DNA of 64,000 nucleotides, taken from positions 2,294,001-2,358,000 of the forward strand of contig NZ_CP091285.1 of assembly GCF_021650975.2 (NCBI RefSeq). The letters run 5' to 3'. The position numbers and the translations under genes were made by a program. This document shows, in pieces, positions 8,980 through 19,175 of this stretch. The DNA comes from Flavobacterium jumunjinense (GTDB taxonomy: Bacteria > Bacteroidota > Bacteroidia > Flavobacteriales > Flavobacteriaceae). Below the pieces are notes generated by a model. It ran no database searches. It was not told where the DNA came from and saw only the letters and a program-made list of their open reading frames with translations. Each line of letters opens with the position of its first letter. The stretch's first letter is position 1.

Positions 8980-9447
8980 TTGAGTACAATAATTGGAACA
9001 TATGAATGTAAAGTAGACACGAAAGGGAGATTAATGCTTCCTGCTTCGCTAAAGAAACAATTGGGTTCTTTAGAGGAGGGTTTTGTGTTAAAACGTTCAG
9101 TTTTTCAACCATGTTTAGAGTTGTATCCAATGGATGAATGGAATAAAATGATGCAGAAAATCAATAAGTTAAATCGATTTGTTAAAAAGAATAATGATTT
9201 CATTCGTCGATTTACTGCAGGTGTAAAAATGATTGAAATTGATGCGACTGGGAGATTGTTGATTCCAAAAGATTTAACGGTTTTTGCCAAGATTGATAAA
9301 GAAATAGTATTGTCTTCTGCTGTAAATATAGTAGAAATTTGGGACAAAGAATTGTATGAAAATACAATTGAAAACGCAGCTGATGATTTTGCAGATTTAG
9401 CTGAAGAAGTAATGGGTAATTTAATAGATGAAGATGGAATATCATAA
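8980..9447 (+). CDS. mraZ: Transcriptional regulator MraZ
   Basis: This DNA-binding regulator of the division and cell wall cluster has 155 residues with two SpoVT/AbrB-like halves, each with its signature: VDTKGRLMLP near residue 13 and IDATGRLLIP near 88. The start is a TTG at 8980 preceded by AGAGGA; translation from it gives the usual MraZ N-terminus (MSTIIGTYECK), and the next ATG would remove part of the first strand. The gene overlaps rsmH by up to 20 bases. It heads a long operon and has its presumed operator directly upstream. Confidence 0.96.
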   Translation: MSTIIGTYECKVDTKGRLMLPASLKKQLGSLEEGFVLKRSVFQPCLELYPMDEWNKMMQKINKLNRFVKKNNDFIRRFTAGVKMIEIDATGRLLIPKDLTVFAKIDKEIVLSSAVNIVEIWDKELYENTIENAADDFADLAEEVMGNLIDEDGIS

Positions 9448-10330
9448 TCCGGTTTTATTAAAAGAAACAGTAGATGGTTTAAATATAAAACCGAATGGTG
9501 TTTATGTTGATGTGACTTTTGGTGGTGGAGGTCATTCGAGAGAAATAATGTCTCGATTGGGAGAAGGTGGAAGGTTGATTGCTTTCGATCAAGATGAAGA
9601 TGCGTTAAAAAATGCAATTGATGATGAAAGATTTCTATTAATCAATGAAAATTTTAGAAATATTAAAAGATTCTTGCGCTTTCATGGGATAAAAAAAGTA
9701 GATGGTATTCTTGCAGATTTGGGTGTGTCTTCTCATCAATTTGATGTTGCTGAAAGAGGTTTTTCAACTCGTTTTGAGGCAGAATTAGATATGAGAATGA
9801 ACCAAAAAGGAGACATTAGTGCATTTCATGTTGTAAATGAATATAGTGAGCAAGACTTAAAGCGTGTTTTTCTAGATTATGGAGAGCTTAAAAATGGTGG
9901 AGCAATGGCAAATGTTATTGTTGCAGCTAGAAACGAGAAACAAATAAAAGATTCAGAACATTTAAAACAAATTTTAGCTCGCTTTTTACCAGATCATAAG
10001 AGTAATAAAATTTTAGCACAAATTTATCAAGCAATAAGGATAGAAGTAAACCAAGAAATGGAAGTTTTAAAAGAATTTTTAGAGCAGTCATTAGAAATCC
10101 TAGAAGAAGGAGGAAGATTAAGTGTCATTTCTTATCATTCTTTAGAAGATAGATTGGTGAAAAGATATATGAAAAACGGAATGTTTGAAGGAGAACCAGA
10201 AAAAGATTTCTTTGGAAACTTTGAAGTACCATTTAAACATATAGGAAAATTGATTATTCCATCGGCTGAAGAGATAGCTATAAATAATAGAGCAAGAAGT
10301 GCAAAATTAAGAATTGCTGAAAAGAAATAG
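9428..10330 (+). CDS. rsmH: 16S rRNA (cytosine(1402)-N(4))-methyltransferase RsmH
   Basis: This enzyme methylates N4 of C1402 in 16S rRNA with SAM. The 300-residue protein shows motif I VDVTFGGGGHS near residue 28, ADLGVSSHQFD near 98 and the C-terminal SYHSLEDRLVKR segment typical of MraW/RsmH. Two in-frame starts (9428 and 9434) both overlap mraZ; the second gives MEYHNPVLL, close to family N-termini. It is the second gene of the dcw operon. Confidence 0.97.
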   Translation: MKMEYHNPVLLKETVDGLNIKPNGVYVDVTFGGGGHSREIMSRLGEGGRLIAFDQDEDALKNAIDDERFLLINENFRNIKRFLRFHGIKKVDGILADLGVSSHQFDVAERGFSTRFEAELDMRMNQKGDISAFHVVNEYSEQDLKRVFLDYGELKNGGAMANVIVAARNEKQIKDSEHLKQILARFLPDHKSNKILAQIYQAIRIEVNQEMEVLKEFLEQSLEILEEGGRLSVISYHSLEDRLVKRYMKNGMFEGEPEKDFFGNFEVPFKHIGKLIIPSAEEIAINNRARSAKLRIAEKK

Positions 10331-10367
10331 AAGATATCATCTTTAGTAAAAAGTAAAGTTTACACGT

Positions 10368-10727
10368 ATGAGAAAAAGTATTTATAGTTTGCTGAAAGCA
10401 AAATTTCTAGTAAGCGATGATGCTTTGAAGAATTGGAAATTCATAGTGTTTCTGATTTTTTTAGCAATGGTAATGATTGCGAATAATCATAGATATGATG
10501 AGAAGAACTATAGAATAACAGAATTAACAAATGAAGTGAAAGAGCTTAGATCAGAATTTGTAGACAAACGATCTGAACTAATGAAGTTAAAAATGGAATC
10601 TACGGTAGCAAAAAAAATGGAAGAACGAGAAATTTTCCCATCCAATGTGCCACCAACAAAGATTATTGTAAAAATAAAAAAAGAAGAAGAAAAAAGTTTT
10701 TTGGAGAAACTTAAAATATGGCAGTAA
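10368..10727 (+). CDS. ftsL: FtsL-like cell division protein
   Basis: This small bitopic inner-membrane protein of 119 residues has one membrane segment near residues 25-41 (FIVFLIFLAMVMIA) followed by a Glu/Lys-rich periplasmic coiled coil. Sequence identity to FtsL is always low. The call rests on topology, size and its fixed place between rsmH and ftsI. In other bacteria it joins the FtsB/FtsQ divisome complex. It overlaps ftsI by 10 bases. Confidence 0.85.
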   Translation: MRKSIYSLLKAKFLVSDDALKNWKFIVFLIFLAMVMIANNHRYDEKNYRITELTNEVKELRSEFVDKRSELMKLKMESTVAKKMEEREIFPSNVPPTKIIVKIKKEEEKSFLEKLKIWQ

Positions 10728-12700
10728 CCGATAAAAATATCAATCTAAGAATGTATATAGTAGCCTTCACAATTTTTGTGATGGCTGTTCTAGTTATGGT
10801 AAAACTGAACAATATTCTTTGGATTGAAGGTGATTTTTATAGAAAACTTGCAAAAGAAAGAACTGTAAGGAATTTTACAATTCCTGCGAATAAAGGAAAT
10901 GTGTATTCTTCTGACGGAAGTTTATTAGCAACATCTATTCCTGAATATACAATTCGTTTTGATGCTCTTTCTCCAAAGAAGTCAGATTTTAATGAAAATA
11001 TAAAAGCATTAAGCGATTCTTTGGCGGTTATGCTTGGTAATTCGACAGGGTATTATCAAAAAGTGCTGCAAAAAGCGAGATCAAATAATAATAGGTATTT
11101 TTTAATTGCAAAGAAGCTAAGTTATACCGATTATATGAGGATTAAAAGCTTTCCTCTTTTTAGAAAAGGTCCTTATAAAGGAGGTATAATTGTTGAACAG
11201 AAGATTGTTAGAGAACACCCAATAGGTTTAATTGCTCAAAGAACTATAGGTTATGAAAGATCAGACAACGATGGAAAAGGTTTAGAGTTTGCGTTCAAAG
11301 AATATATTAATGGTCGAAGCGGACATAGAATGATGCAGAAAATTGCAAAAAGTCAATGGAAGCCAATTAATGATAATAATGAGTTAGAGCCACAAGATGG
11401 TTATGATATCATTTCAACAATAGATGTTTATGTTCAAGATATAGCACATCATGCTTTGTTGAAACAATTAGAGTATTATGAAGCAGATCATGGTTGTGTT
11501 GTGGTAATGGAAACTAAGACTGGAGAGATAAAGGCAATTTCTAATCTAGGTCGTGCGGATGATGGTTCATACTATGAAACACAAAATTATGCTGTAGCCG
11601 AATCTCATGAGCCAGGATCAACATTTAAATTGTTTGATTTGATTGCTCTTTTAGATGATAAAAAAGTAGATACGAGTCAGATTTATGATACTAAAGGTGG
11701 TGTAATTGAATACCATAAGAAAAAAGTAAGAGATTCTCGTAGAGGAGGTTATGGTAAGATATCATTAGCAAGAGGATTTGAATTGTCTTCTAATACTGTT
11801 ATTGTACAAGCAGTTTATGATAATTATAATGACAATCCTAAAGAATTTGTAGATAGAATAAATAGTTACGGACTAAATAAGCCTTTAGGTTTGCAATTGA
11901 TAGGAGAAGGTAAACCATATGTTCCTCAACCTGGAGATAAAAAATGGTATGGAACAACATTACCGTGGATGGCTTTTGGTTATAATATTTCATTGACACC
12001 ATTACAGATATTATCATTGTATAATGGTGTTGCAAATGATGGAGTAATGGTAAAACCTTTCTTTGTTAAAGAGATTAAAGAATGGAATAAAACAATAAAA
12101 AAATACGATACAGAAATAATTAATCCAGAGATAGCTTCTAAAGAAACTTTAGCAAAAGTGAGAGCTGTGCTTGAAAATGTGGTTAAGAGAGGAACAGGCT
12201 CTAAGTTGTATTCAAAAGATTTTTCTATGGCGGGAAAAACGGGAACAGCCCAAGTAAATTATAAAGACAAATCAAAACTATTTTATGCGTCTTCTTTTGT
12301 TGGATATTTTCCAGCGAATGAACCTAAATATTCATGTATTGTTGTGGTGCATAAGCCAAATGTTGAAGCAGGATATTATGGTGCGGATGTTGCTGGACCA
12401 GTTTTTAAAAGAATTGCTCAAAAAATTTATACCGATTCTCCACCAACTAATCATATCAAAGACATAGATCAAAAATTAAATGTTGTTGAAAAAAGTTATG
12501 ACGCTTATTATAAAAAAGTGCAAGCTAATTATACTAATGTGCCAAATCTAAAAGGAATGGTTGGTATGGATGCTGTGGCTTTGTTAGAGAATCTAGGTAT
12601 AAAAGTAAATGTAAAAGGGGTTGGGAAAGTGAAAGCACAATCGATTAAAGCAGGAGAAAAAATTATTAAGAACCAAATAATAACATTAGAGTTGTCATGA
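10718..12700 (+). CDS. ftsI: Division-specific penicillin-binding protein (FtsI/PBP3-type transpeptidase)
   Basis: This class B PBP cross-links septal peptidoglycan. The 660 residues comprise one N-terminal membrane anchor (about 12-32), a PBP dimerisation domain and a transpeptidase domain with all three active-site motifs: S301-T-F-K, S357-S-N and K507-T-G. A C-terminal PASTA-like domain (from about residue 605) binds muropeptides or beta-lactams in other proteins. It overlaps both ftsL (10 bases) and murE (4 bases, ATGA), which indicates translational coupling. Confidence 0.96.
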   Translation: MAVTDKNINLRMYIVAFTIFVMAVLVMVKLNNILWIEGDFYRKLAKERTVRNFTIPANKGNVYSSDGSLLATSIPEYTIRFDALSPKKSDFNENIKALSDSLAVMLGNSTGYYQKVLQKARSNNNRYFLIAKKLSYTDYMRIKSFPLFRKGPYKGGIIVEQKIVREHPIGLIAQRTIGYERSDNDGKGLEFAFKEYINGRSGHRMMQKIAKSQWKPINDNNELEPQDGYDIISTIDVYVQDIAHHALLKQLEYYEADHGCVVVMETKTGEIKAISNLGRADDGSYYETQNYAVAESHEPGSTFKLFDLIALLDDKKVDTSQIYDTKGGVIEYHKKKVRDSRRGGYGKISLARGFELSSNTVIVQAVYDNYNDNPKEFVDRINSYGLNKPLGLQLIGEGKPYVPQPGDKKWYGTTLPWMAFGYNISLTPLQILSLYNGVANDGVMVKPFFVKEIKEWNKTIKKYDTEIINPEIASKETLAKVRAVLENVVKRGTGSKLYSKDFSMAGKTGTAQVNYKDKSKLFYASSFVGYFPANEPKYSCIVVVHKPNVEAGYYGADVAGPVFKRIAQKIYTDSPPTNHIKDIDQKLNVVEKSYDAYYKKVQANYTNVPNLKGMVGMDAVALLENLGIKVNVKGVGKVKAQSIKAGEKIIKNQIITLELS

Positions 12701-14160
12701 AAATCTTAAAAGACATATTATATAAAGTTGCAATTGAAGCAGTAAAAGGAGTAACAGACGTTGCAATTAATAAGATTGAATTCGATTCTAGAAAAATTGA
12801 ATTAAATGATGTTTTTGTGGCGATAAGAGGAACGCTGTCAGATGGGCATACATTTATAGATAAAGCTTTAAGTCAAGGGGCAACGGTTATAATTTGTGAA
12901 GAATTTCCAGAGGTTATAGTAAATGGTGTAACCTATATTAAAGTAGTAAATTCAAATGAAGCACTAGCCTTTATTTCGTCTAATTATTATGATAATCCAT
13001 CTTCAAATTTGAGGTTGGTTGGTGTAACAGGAACAAATGGTAAAACTACAATAGCATCTTTGTTATATCAATTGTTTAAAGCGGCAGGATATAAAGTAGG
13101 CTTATTGTCTACGGTTGAAATATTAGTTGATGAAGTTAATTATAAAGCAACGCATACAACTCCAGATTCATTGATGATTAATTATTATCTCAATGAAATG
13201 GCAGAAACGGGTTGCGAGTTTTGTTTTATGGAAGTGAGTTCACATGGAATTCATCAAAAACGAACAGAAGGACTTCACTTTCAAGGTGGGATTTTTACAA
13301 ATTTGTCTCATGATCATTTAGATTATCATAAGACATTTGCTGAATATAGAGATGTTAAAAAAGCTTTTTTTGATGGTTTACCAAAAACTGCTTTTGCAAT
13401 TTCGAATGTAGACGATAAAAACGGAGCTATTATGTTCCAAAATACTCGAGCAAAAAAGGTGACGTATGCGTTGAAATCGTATGCAGATTATAGAGCACAA
13501 ATCTTAGAAAATCAATTCACAGGTTTATTATTAAAAATTAATAATAATGAAGTTTGGACAAAATTGATCGGTTCATTTAATGCTTATAATTTATTAGCAA
13601 TTTATGCAACTGCAATAGAATTAGGTTTAGAAGAACAAGAAGCATTGCGTTTACTGTCGTCTTTAGAAAGTGTGTCAGGACGTTTTCAATACATTATTTC
13701 TGAGCAAAAAATTACTGCAATTGTAGATTATGCACACACACCAGATGCATTAGAGAATGTTTTAAATACGATTGGTGATATTAGAACTCAAAATGAGCAA
13801 CTAATAACTGTTGTAGGTTGTGGTGGTGATAGAGATAAAACAAAACGACCGATAATGGCTCAAATTGCTTCAGAATTAAGTACGAAAGTGATTTTTACAT
13901 CCGATAATCCAAGAACTGAGGATCAAGAACTGATTCTTCAAGATATGGAAAAAGGTGTAGAGCCGCAAAATTATAAAAAAACGGTTTCAATTCTAGATAG
14001 AAAACAAGCAATAAAAACAGCTTGTCAAATGGCGAATCCTAATGATATTATTTTGATTGCAGGGAAAGGACATGAAACCTATCAGGAAATAAATGGTGTA
14101 CGACATCATTTTGATGACCTAGAAACTGTTATTGAACTATTAGAAAAATTAAACAAATAA
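12697..14160 (+). CDS. murE: UDP-MurNAc-tripeptide synthetase MurE (meso-diaminopimelate type)
   Basis: MurE adds the third amino acid to UDP-MurNAc-L-Ala-D-Glu. The 487-residue Mur ligase shows the ATP site GTNGKTT near residue 112 and the DNPR motif in FTSDNPRTED near 408. In known MurE enzymes DNPR marks selection of meso-diaminopimelate. Its start codon overlaps the ftsI stop codon. No oddities are visible. Confidence 0.97.
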   Translation: MKILKDILYKVAIEAVKGVTDVAINKIEFDSRKIELNDVFVAIRGTLSDGHTFIDKALSQGATVIICEEFPEVIVNGVTYIKVVNSNEALAFISSNYYDNPSSNLRLVGVTGTNGKTTIASLLYQLFKAAGYKVGLLSTVEILVDEVNYKATHTTPDSLMINYYLNEMAETGCEFCFMEVSSHGIHQKRTEGLHFQGGIFTNLSHDHLDYHKTFAEYRDVKKAFFDGLPKTAFAISNVDDKNGAIMFQNTRAKKVTYALKSYADYRAQILENQFTGLLLKINNNEVWTKLIGSFNAYNLLAIYATAIELGLEEQEALRLLSSLESVSGRFQYIISEQKITAIVDYAHTPDALENVLNTIGDIRTQNEQLITVVGCGGDRDKTKRPIMAQIASELSTKVIFTSDNPRTEDQELILQDMEKGVEPQNYKKTVSILDRKQAIKTACQMANPNDIILIAGKGHETYQEINGVRHHFDDLETVIELLEKLNK

Positions 14161-14214
14161 GAAACAATCAGAATTCAGTTTAGTAAAATGATTTTGATTT
14201 ATAAATAAATAAGT

Positions 14215-15432
14215 ATGCTATACTATCTTTTTCAATACTTAGACAAAACAATTGACTTTCCCGGTGCAGGGGTTTTTCAGTATATAACGTTTCGTTCAGC
14301 ACTTGCATTTATATTGTCTTTGTTGATAGCAACTATATACGGAAAAAAAATAATAAATTTTTTAAGAAAACAACAAGTCGGAGAAACGGTTAGAGAACTA
14401 GGTCTAGAAGGGCAAAGTGAAAAAGCGGGAACACCTACAATGGGTGGTATAATAATTATTTTAGCAACATTAATACCTGTTTTTCTTCTTGCGAAACTAG
14501 ATAATATCTATGTAGCATTGTTGATTATGACAACAATCTGGATGGGTACGATTGGTTTTATAGATGATTATATAAAAATATTCAAAAAAGATAAGCAAGG
14601 TTTAAAAGGTATATTTAAAGTAATTGGACAAGTTGGATTAGGACTAATAGTAGGTTCAGTTTTATATCTACATCCAAATGTGACCATAAGAAAGGATACA
14701 ATAGGAGAGCGTATTAAGACGGAAAATATGGATCCGACATTGTTGCATGAGAAATCAACATCTACAACTATTCCTTTCCTTAAAAACAATGAGTTCGATT
14801 ATGCAGAAGTATTGTCGTTCATGGGTGATGGATACGAAAATTGGGCTTGGTTAATCTTTATTCCTGTAGTTATTTTTATTATTACTGCGGTTTCAAATGG
14901 AGCTAATTTAACAGATGGTATAGATGGTTTGGCGGCTGGAACATCAGCCATTTCTGTATTGACCTTAGGGCTTTTTGCTTTTGTTTCTGGAAATGTTATT
15001 TTTTCAGATTATCTCAATATAATGTATATACCAAATTCTGGGGAAATGACCATTTTTATTGCTGCTTTTGTAGGAGCACTGGTTGGTTTTCTGTGGTATA
15101 ATACTTTTCCAGCATCAGTATTTATGGGTGATACGGGAAGTTTGACTATCGGAGGAATCATTGCGGTTATTGCAATTGCTATTCGAAAAGAGTTGATGAT
15201 TCCAATCCTTTGTGGTGTGTTTTTAGCAGAGAATCTTTCGGTAATGCTTCAGGTGTCCTATTTTAAATACACTAAGAAGAAATTTGGTGAAGGAAAACGA
15301 ATTTTTCTAATGTCGCCTTTGCATCATCATTATCAAAAGAAAGGTTATCACGAAAGTAAGATTGTAACTCGTTTCTGGATTGTCGCTATTTTATTAGCAA
15401 TATTTTCATTGGTTTCATTAAAATTAAGATAG
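14215..15432 (+). CDS. mraY: Phospho-N-acetylmuramoyl-pentapeptide transferase MraY
   Basis: This polytopic membrane enzyme makes lipid I from UDP-MurNAc-pentapeptide and undecaprenyl phosphate. Motifs include GTPTMGG near residue 73, [16 protein letters not shown] near 119, [10 protein letters not shown] near 238, [10 protein letters not shown] near 307 and HHHYQKKG near 383. At 405 residues it is longer than typical 360-residue enzymes. An extra hydrophilic stretch (about 155-215) lies between membrane segments, as I recall for other Bacteroidota MraY. Confidence 0.97.
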   Translation: MLYYLFQYLDKTIDFPGAGVFQYITFRSALAFILSLLIATIYGKKIINFLRKQQVGETVRELGLEGQSEKAGTPTMGGIIIILATLIPVFLLAKLDNIYVALLIMTTIWMGTIGFIDDYIKIFKKDKQGLKGIFKVIGQVGLGLIVGSVLYLHPNVTIRKDTIGERIKTENMDPTLLHEKSTSTTIPFLKNNEFDYAEVLSFMGDGYENWAWLIFIPVVIFIITAVSNGANLTDGIDGLAAGTSAISVLTLGLFAFVSGNVIFSDYLNIMYIPNSGEMTIFIAAFVGALVGFLWYNTFPASVFMGDTGSLTIGGIIAVIAIAIRKELMIPILCGVFLAENLSVMLQVSYFKYTKKKFGEGKRIFLMSPLHHHYQKKGYHESKIVTRFWIVAILLAIFSLVSLKLR

Positions 15433-15433
15433 T

Positions 15434-16765
15434 ATGAGACTTGTAGTATTAGGAGGTGGAGAAAGCGGTGTTGGAACTGCAATTCTAGGAAAGAAAAAAG
15501 GATATGATGTTTTTGTATCCGATTTCGGAAAAATAAAAGAAAATTATAAAGAAGTTCTTAGTATTAATGATATTCCTTGGGAAGACGAAAAGCACACAGA
15601 ATCATTGATTTTGAATGCGGATGTAGTAATGAAAAGTCCTGGTATTCCTGAGAAAACTCCAATAGTAAAACGATTATTAGAGTTAAATATTCCTGTAATT
15701 TCTGAGATAGAGTTCGCAGCTCCATTTACAACAGCAAAAACAATTGGAATAACTGGAAGTAACGGAAAAACAACTACAACTTTGTTAATCTATCATTTGT
15801 TGCAACAAGGTGGTTTGAATGTTGGTTTAGCAGGAAATATTGGTAAAAGTTTTGCTTGGCAAGTTGCAGAAAATAATCATGATGTCTATGTTTTAGAATT
15901 AAGTAGTTTTCAATTAGATGGAGTACTTAATTATAAACCAGATATAGCAATTATTACCAATTTGAGTCCAGATCATTTAGATAGATATAATTACGATTAC
16001 AATTTATATATAGCCTCAAAATTTAGAATAACAAAAAATCAAAGTGAAGACAATTATTTAATTCTAGACAATGAAGATGTTGAAATTAAAAAATGGCTTC
16101 AAAACAATAAAATAAAAGCACAAATAATTCCTTTTTCTTTATTAGATGAAACGGAAAAAGGTGTGTTTTTAAAAGAAAATAACATTAACAGTAAAATTAA
16201 CAACGAAGAATTTACTATGCCAATCAATGAATTAGCTTTAGAAGGAAAACATAACCTAAAAAATGCAATGGCTGCAACAGCTGTAGCACAGTTAATGAAA
16301 ATTAGAAAACAAACTATTAGAGAAAGTTTGAGTAATTTTCAAGGTGCGGAACACCGTTTGGAAAAAACATTAAAAATACAGAACGTACAATATATAAATG
16401 ATTCTAAGGCAACCAATGTAAACGCAACTTTCTTTGCATTAGATAGTATGCAAACACCTACAGTTTGGATTGTAGGAGGTGTAGATAAAGGAAATGATTA
16501 CGATGAATTAATGTCGTTAGTAAGACAAAAAGTTAAAGGCATTGTTTGTTTAGGAGTAGACAATCAAAAATTGTTTCAAACGTTTAGTGGTGTAGTAGAT
16601 ACAATGATAGAAACGACTTCAATGTCAGAAGCAGTTAAAATAGCACAAAAAATGGCAGAAAAAGGAGATACCGTTTTGTTGTCACCTTGTTGCGCAAGTT
16701 TTGACTTGTTCGAAAACTATGAAGATAGAGGAAAACAATTTAAGCAAGCAGTACATAATTTATAA
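15434..16765 (+). CDS. murD: UDP-MurNAc-L-alanine--D-glutamate ligase MurD
   Basis: MurD adds D-Glu to UDP-MurNAc-L-Ala in the cytosol. The 443-residue Mur ligase has an N-terminal dinucleotide-like GGGESGVGTA, the P-loop GSNGKTTTT near residue 113, NLSPDHLDRY near 177 and the C-terminal domain signature DSKATNVNAT near 324. It follows mraY by one base and precedes ftsW by five, so it is tightly packed in the operon. Confidence 0.97.
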   Translation: MRLVVLGGGESGVGTAILGKKKGYDVFVSDFGKIKENYKEVLSINDIPWEDEKHTESLILNADVVMKSPGIPEKTPIVKRLLELNIPVISEIEFAAPFTTAKTIGITGSNGKTTTTLLIYHLLQQGGLNVGLAGNIGKSFAWQVAENNHDVYVLELSSFQLDGVLNYKPDIAIITNLSPDHLDRYNYDYNLYIASKFRITKNQSEDNYLILDNEDVEIKKWLQNNKIKAQIIPFSLLDETEKGVFLKENNINSKINNEEFTMPINELALEGKHNLKNAMAATAVAQLMKIRKQTIRESLSNFQGAEHRLEKTLKIQNVQYINDSKATNVNATFFALDSMQTPTVWIVGGVDKGNDYDELMSLVRQKVKGIVCLGVDNQKLFQTFSGVVDTMIETTSMSEAVKIAQKMAEKGDTVLLSPCCASFDLFENYEDRGKQFKQAVHNL

Positions 16766-16770
16766 TTAAA

Positions 16771-18045
16771 ATGAACAGATTAGTAGCACAATTAAGAGGG
16801 GATAAAGTAATTTGGGCAATAGTTTTTCTATTGGCTCTAGTTTCTTTCTTGCCTGTATATAGCGCAAGTACTAATCTTGTTTATGTAATAGGAAAAGGGT
16901 CTACTCTAGGTTATTTGGTAAAACACCTAGGGCATCTTTTTTTAGGTTTTGCAATAATCTATTTTGTACATAAAGTACCCTATCATTACTTTAGAGCCTT
17001 GTCTATTTTTGGAATTCCGTTTGTAATTATTCTATTGTTGTATACTATATTTCAAGGAACAACAATTGGAGGAGCAAATGCAAGTAGATGGGTGCAAATT
17101 CCATTTGTTGGAGTAAGTTTTCAAACATCAACTTTGGCTTTTACTGTTTTAATGGTTTATGTAGCTAGATACTTAGCGAAAGTGAGTGATAAGGAGTATA
17201 GTTTTAAGGATTCATTATTAGAGCTTTGGCTTCCTATTTTTGCAATTTTGGTTTTGATTTTACCAACCAACTTTTCTACAACAGCACTAATTTTTTCAAT
17301 GGTTTGTATGCTTATTTTTATAGGGCATTATCCGTTAAAATATTTGTTTTCGGTTATGGGAATAGGTATAGCGGCTTTTTTGTTGTTCTTATTGTTTGCA
17401 AAAGCATTTCCAGATAACAGAATTTTTAGTAGAGTTAGTACTTGGAGTGCTAGAATAGAAAGATTTATTGATAATAAACCGACTGATGATGATTATCAAA
17501 TAGAGAAAGCAAAAATTGCAATAGCTTCAGGAGAATTGTATGGTTTAGGACCAGGGAAAAGTGTTCAAAAGAACTTTCTTCCTCAGTCATCATCTGATTT
17601 TATTTTTGCAATTATAGTTGAAGAATACGGAATAATAGGAGCAATAGGAATTATTTTTCTGTATCTTTTATTGTTTTTTAGATTTATTATTACAGCCCAA
17701 AATGCGCCATCACTCTTTGGAAAATTATTAATAATTGGTCTCGGTTTTCCAATTATTTTTCAAGCTATGGTGAATATGGGTGTAGCGGTAGAGTTACTTC
17801 CAGTAACAGGGCAAACTTTGCCATTAATTAGTAGCGGAGGTACTTCCATTTGGATGACATGTGTTGCAATTGGTATTATTCTAAGCGTAACAAAAAAGGA
17901 AGAAGAAGTAGCATTAGATGAAGAAAATAAAAAGAAAAGAGACGATGCTTTAAAACAAATTATTGATAGACAAATAGAAGAAAACGATACAAAAGAAATA
18001 GAAGACGAAAGTAATAATCCTTTAGAACCAGTTTTAAATCAGTAA
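16771..18045 (+). CDS. ftsW: Septal peptidoglycan glycosyltransferase FtsW (SEDS family)
   Basis: This SEDS protein works with FtsI to polymerise septal glycan. Of its 424 residues, about 370 form some ten membrane segments. The SEDS hallmarks are visible: the periplasmic loop region around [16 protein letters not shown] and the C-terminal [12 protein letters not shown]. The last 50 residues are a highly charged cytoplasmic tail ([18 protein letters not shown] onward) of unknown purpose. It lies between murD and murG. Confidence 0.96.
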   Translation: MNRLVAQLRGDKVIWAIVFLLALVSFLPVYSASTNLVYVIGKGSTLGYLVKHLGHLFLGFAIIYFVHKVPYHYFRALSIFGIPFVIILLLYTIFQGTTIGGANASRWVQIPFVGVSFQTSTLAFTVLMVYVARYLAKVSDKEYSFKDSLLELWLPIFAILVLILPTNFSTTALIFSMVCMLIFIGHYPLKYLFSVMGIGIAAFLLFLLFAKAFPDNRIFSRVSTWSARIERFIDNKPTDDDYQIEKAKIAIASGELYGLGPGKSVQKNFLPQSSSDFIFAIIVEEYGIIGAIGIIFLYLLLFFRFIITAQNAPSLFGKLLIIGLGFPIIFQAMVNMGVAVELLPVTGQTLPLISSGGTSIWMTCVAIGIILSVTKKEEEVALDEENKKKRDDALKQIIDRQIEENDTKEIEDESNNPLEPVLNQ

Positions 18046-18046
18046 T

Positions 18047-19144
18047 ATGGAGAAGAAGTTGAAGTTTATTATTAGTGGTGGTGGAACGGGAGGGCACATT
18101 TATCCAGCTATAGCAATTGCAAACGAATTAAAATCGCGTCATGCAGATGCAGAATTTCTTTTTGTAGGAGCAAAGGATAAAATGGAAATGCAAAAAGTTC
18201 CTCAAGCGGGCTATAAAATAAAAGGATTGTGGATTGCTGGAATTCAAAGGAAAATAACAGTTCAAAATTTAATGTTTCCATTCAAACTATTTTCAAGCTT
18301 ATGGACGTCTTTTTTTATATTAAAACAATTTAAGCCAGATGTAGTAATTGGAACAGGTGGTTTTGCAAGTGGTGCAGTTCTGAAAGTCGCTTCATTATTA
18401 GGAATACCAACAGTAATTCAAGAGCAAAATTCTTTTCCAGGAATAACAAATAAATTATTAGCAAAAAAAGCAAGTGTAATTTGTGTTGCTTATGAAGGTT
18501 TGGAAAAATATTTTCCAAAAAAGAAAATGATAGTAACAGGAAATCCTGTACGTCAAGATCTTTTGGATATAGATGATAAAAGAATAAAAGGATTGACTTA
18601 TTTTGAATTAGATAGTACAAAGCGAACATTATTAGTTCTTGGAGGAAGTCTTGGTGCAAGAAGAATTAATCAGTTAATTGCTAAAGAAATAGATTTTTTA
18701 TTAGAGTTAGGTGTTCAGATTGTTTGGCAATGTGGAAAGTTGTATTATGATGAATACAACCATTTTAACACTAAAGCGAATGTTCATGTTTTTGCTTTCA
18801 TAGATAAAATGGATTATGCTTACGGTGCTGCAGATGTAATCGTTTCGCGCTCAGGAGCATCATCAGTTTCAGAATTATGTATTGTTGGTAAACCAACGCT
18901 TTTTATACCTTCTCCAAATGTGTCGGAAGATCATCAGACTAAAAATGCACAAGCTATTTTAGATAAAAAAGGAGCGTTAATGTTAAAGGAAAGTCAATTG
19001 GAAGATGAGTTTAGAAATGTTTTTGCAGATTTAATTTCTAATGATGAAAAGCAAGAAAAACTGAGTAAAAGAATACATAAATTGGCACTTCCATATGCAA
19101 CAAAAGAGATAGTAAATCAAATAGAAAATATAATATACAGATAA
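18047..19144 (+). CDS. murG: UDP-GlcNAc:lipid I GlcNAc transferase MurG
   Basis: This GT-B glycosyltransferase converts lipid I to lipid II on the inner face of the membrane. The 365-residue protein shows the N-terminal [11 protein letters not shown], the middle [10 protein letters not shown] near residue 200 and the donor-binding [11 protein letters not shown] near 267. It starts one base after ftsW. Confidence 0.98.
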   Translation: MEKKLKFIISGGGTGGHIYPAIAIANELKSRHADAEFLFVGAKDKMEMQKVPQAGYKIKGLWIAGIQRKITVQNLMFPFKLFSSLWTSFFILKQFKPDVVIGTGGFASGAVLKVASLLGIPTVIQEQNSFPGITNKLLAKKASVICVAYEGLEKYFPKKKMIVTGNPVRQDLLDIDDKRIKGLTYFELDSTKRTLLVLGGSLGARRINQLIAKEIDFLLELGVQIVWQCGKLYYDEYNHFNTKANVHVFAFIDKMDYAYGAADVIVSRSGASSVSELCIVGKPTLFIPSPNVSEDHQTKNAQAILDKKGALMLKESQLEDEFRNVFADLISNDEKQEKLSKRIHKLALPYATKEIVNQIENIIYR

Positions 19145-19175
19145 GATTCTGGTAATTAATAATTAACAAATAATA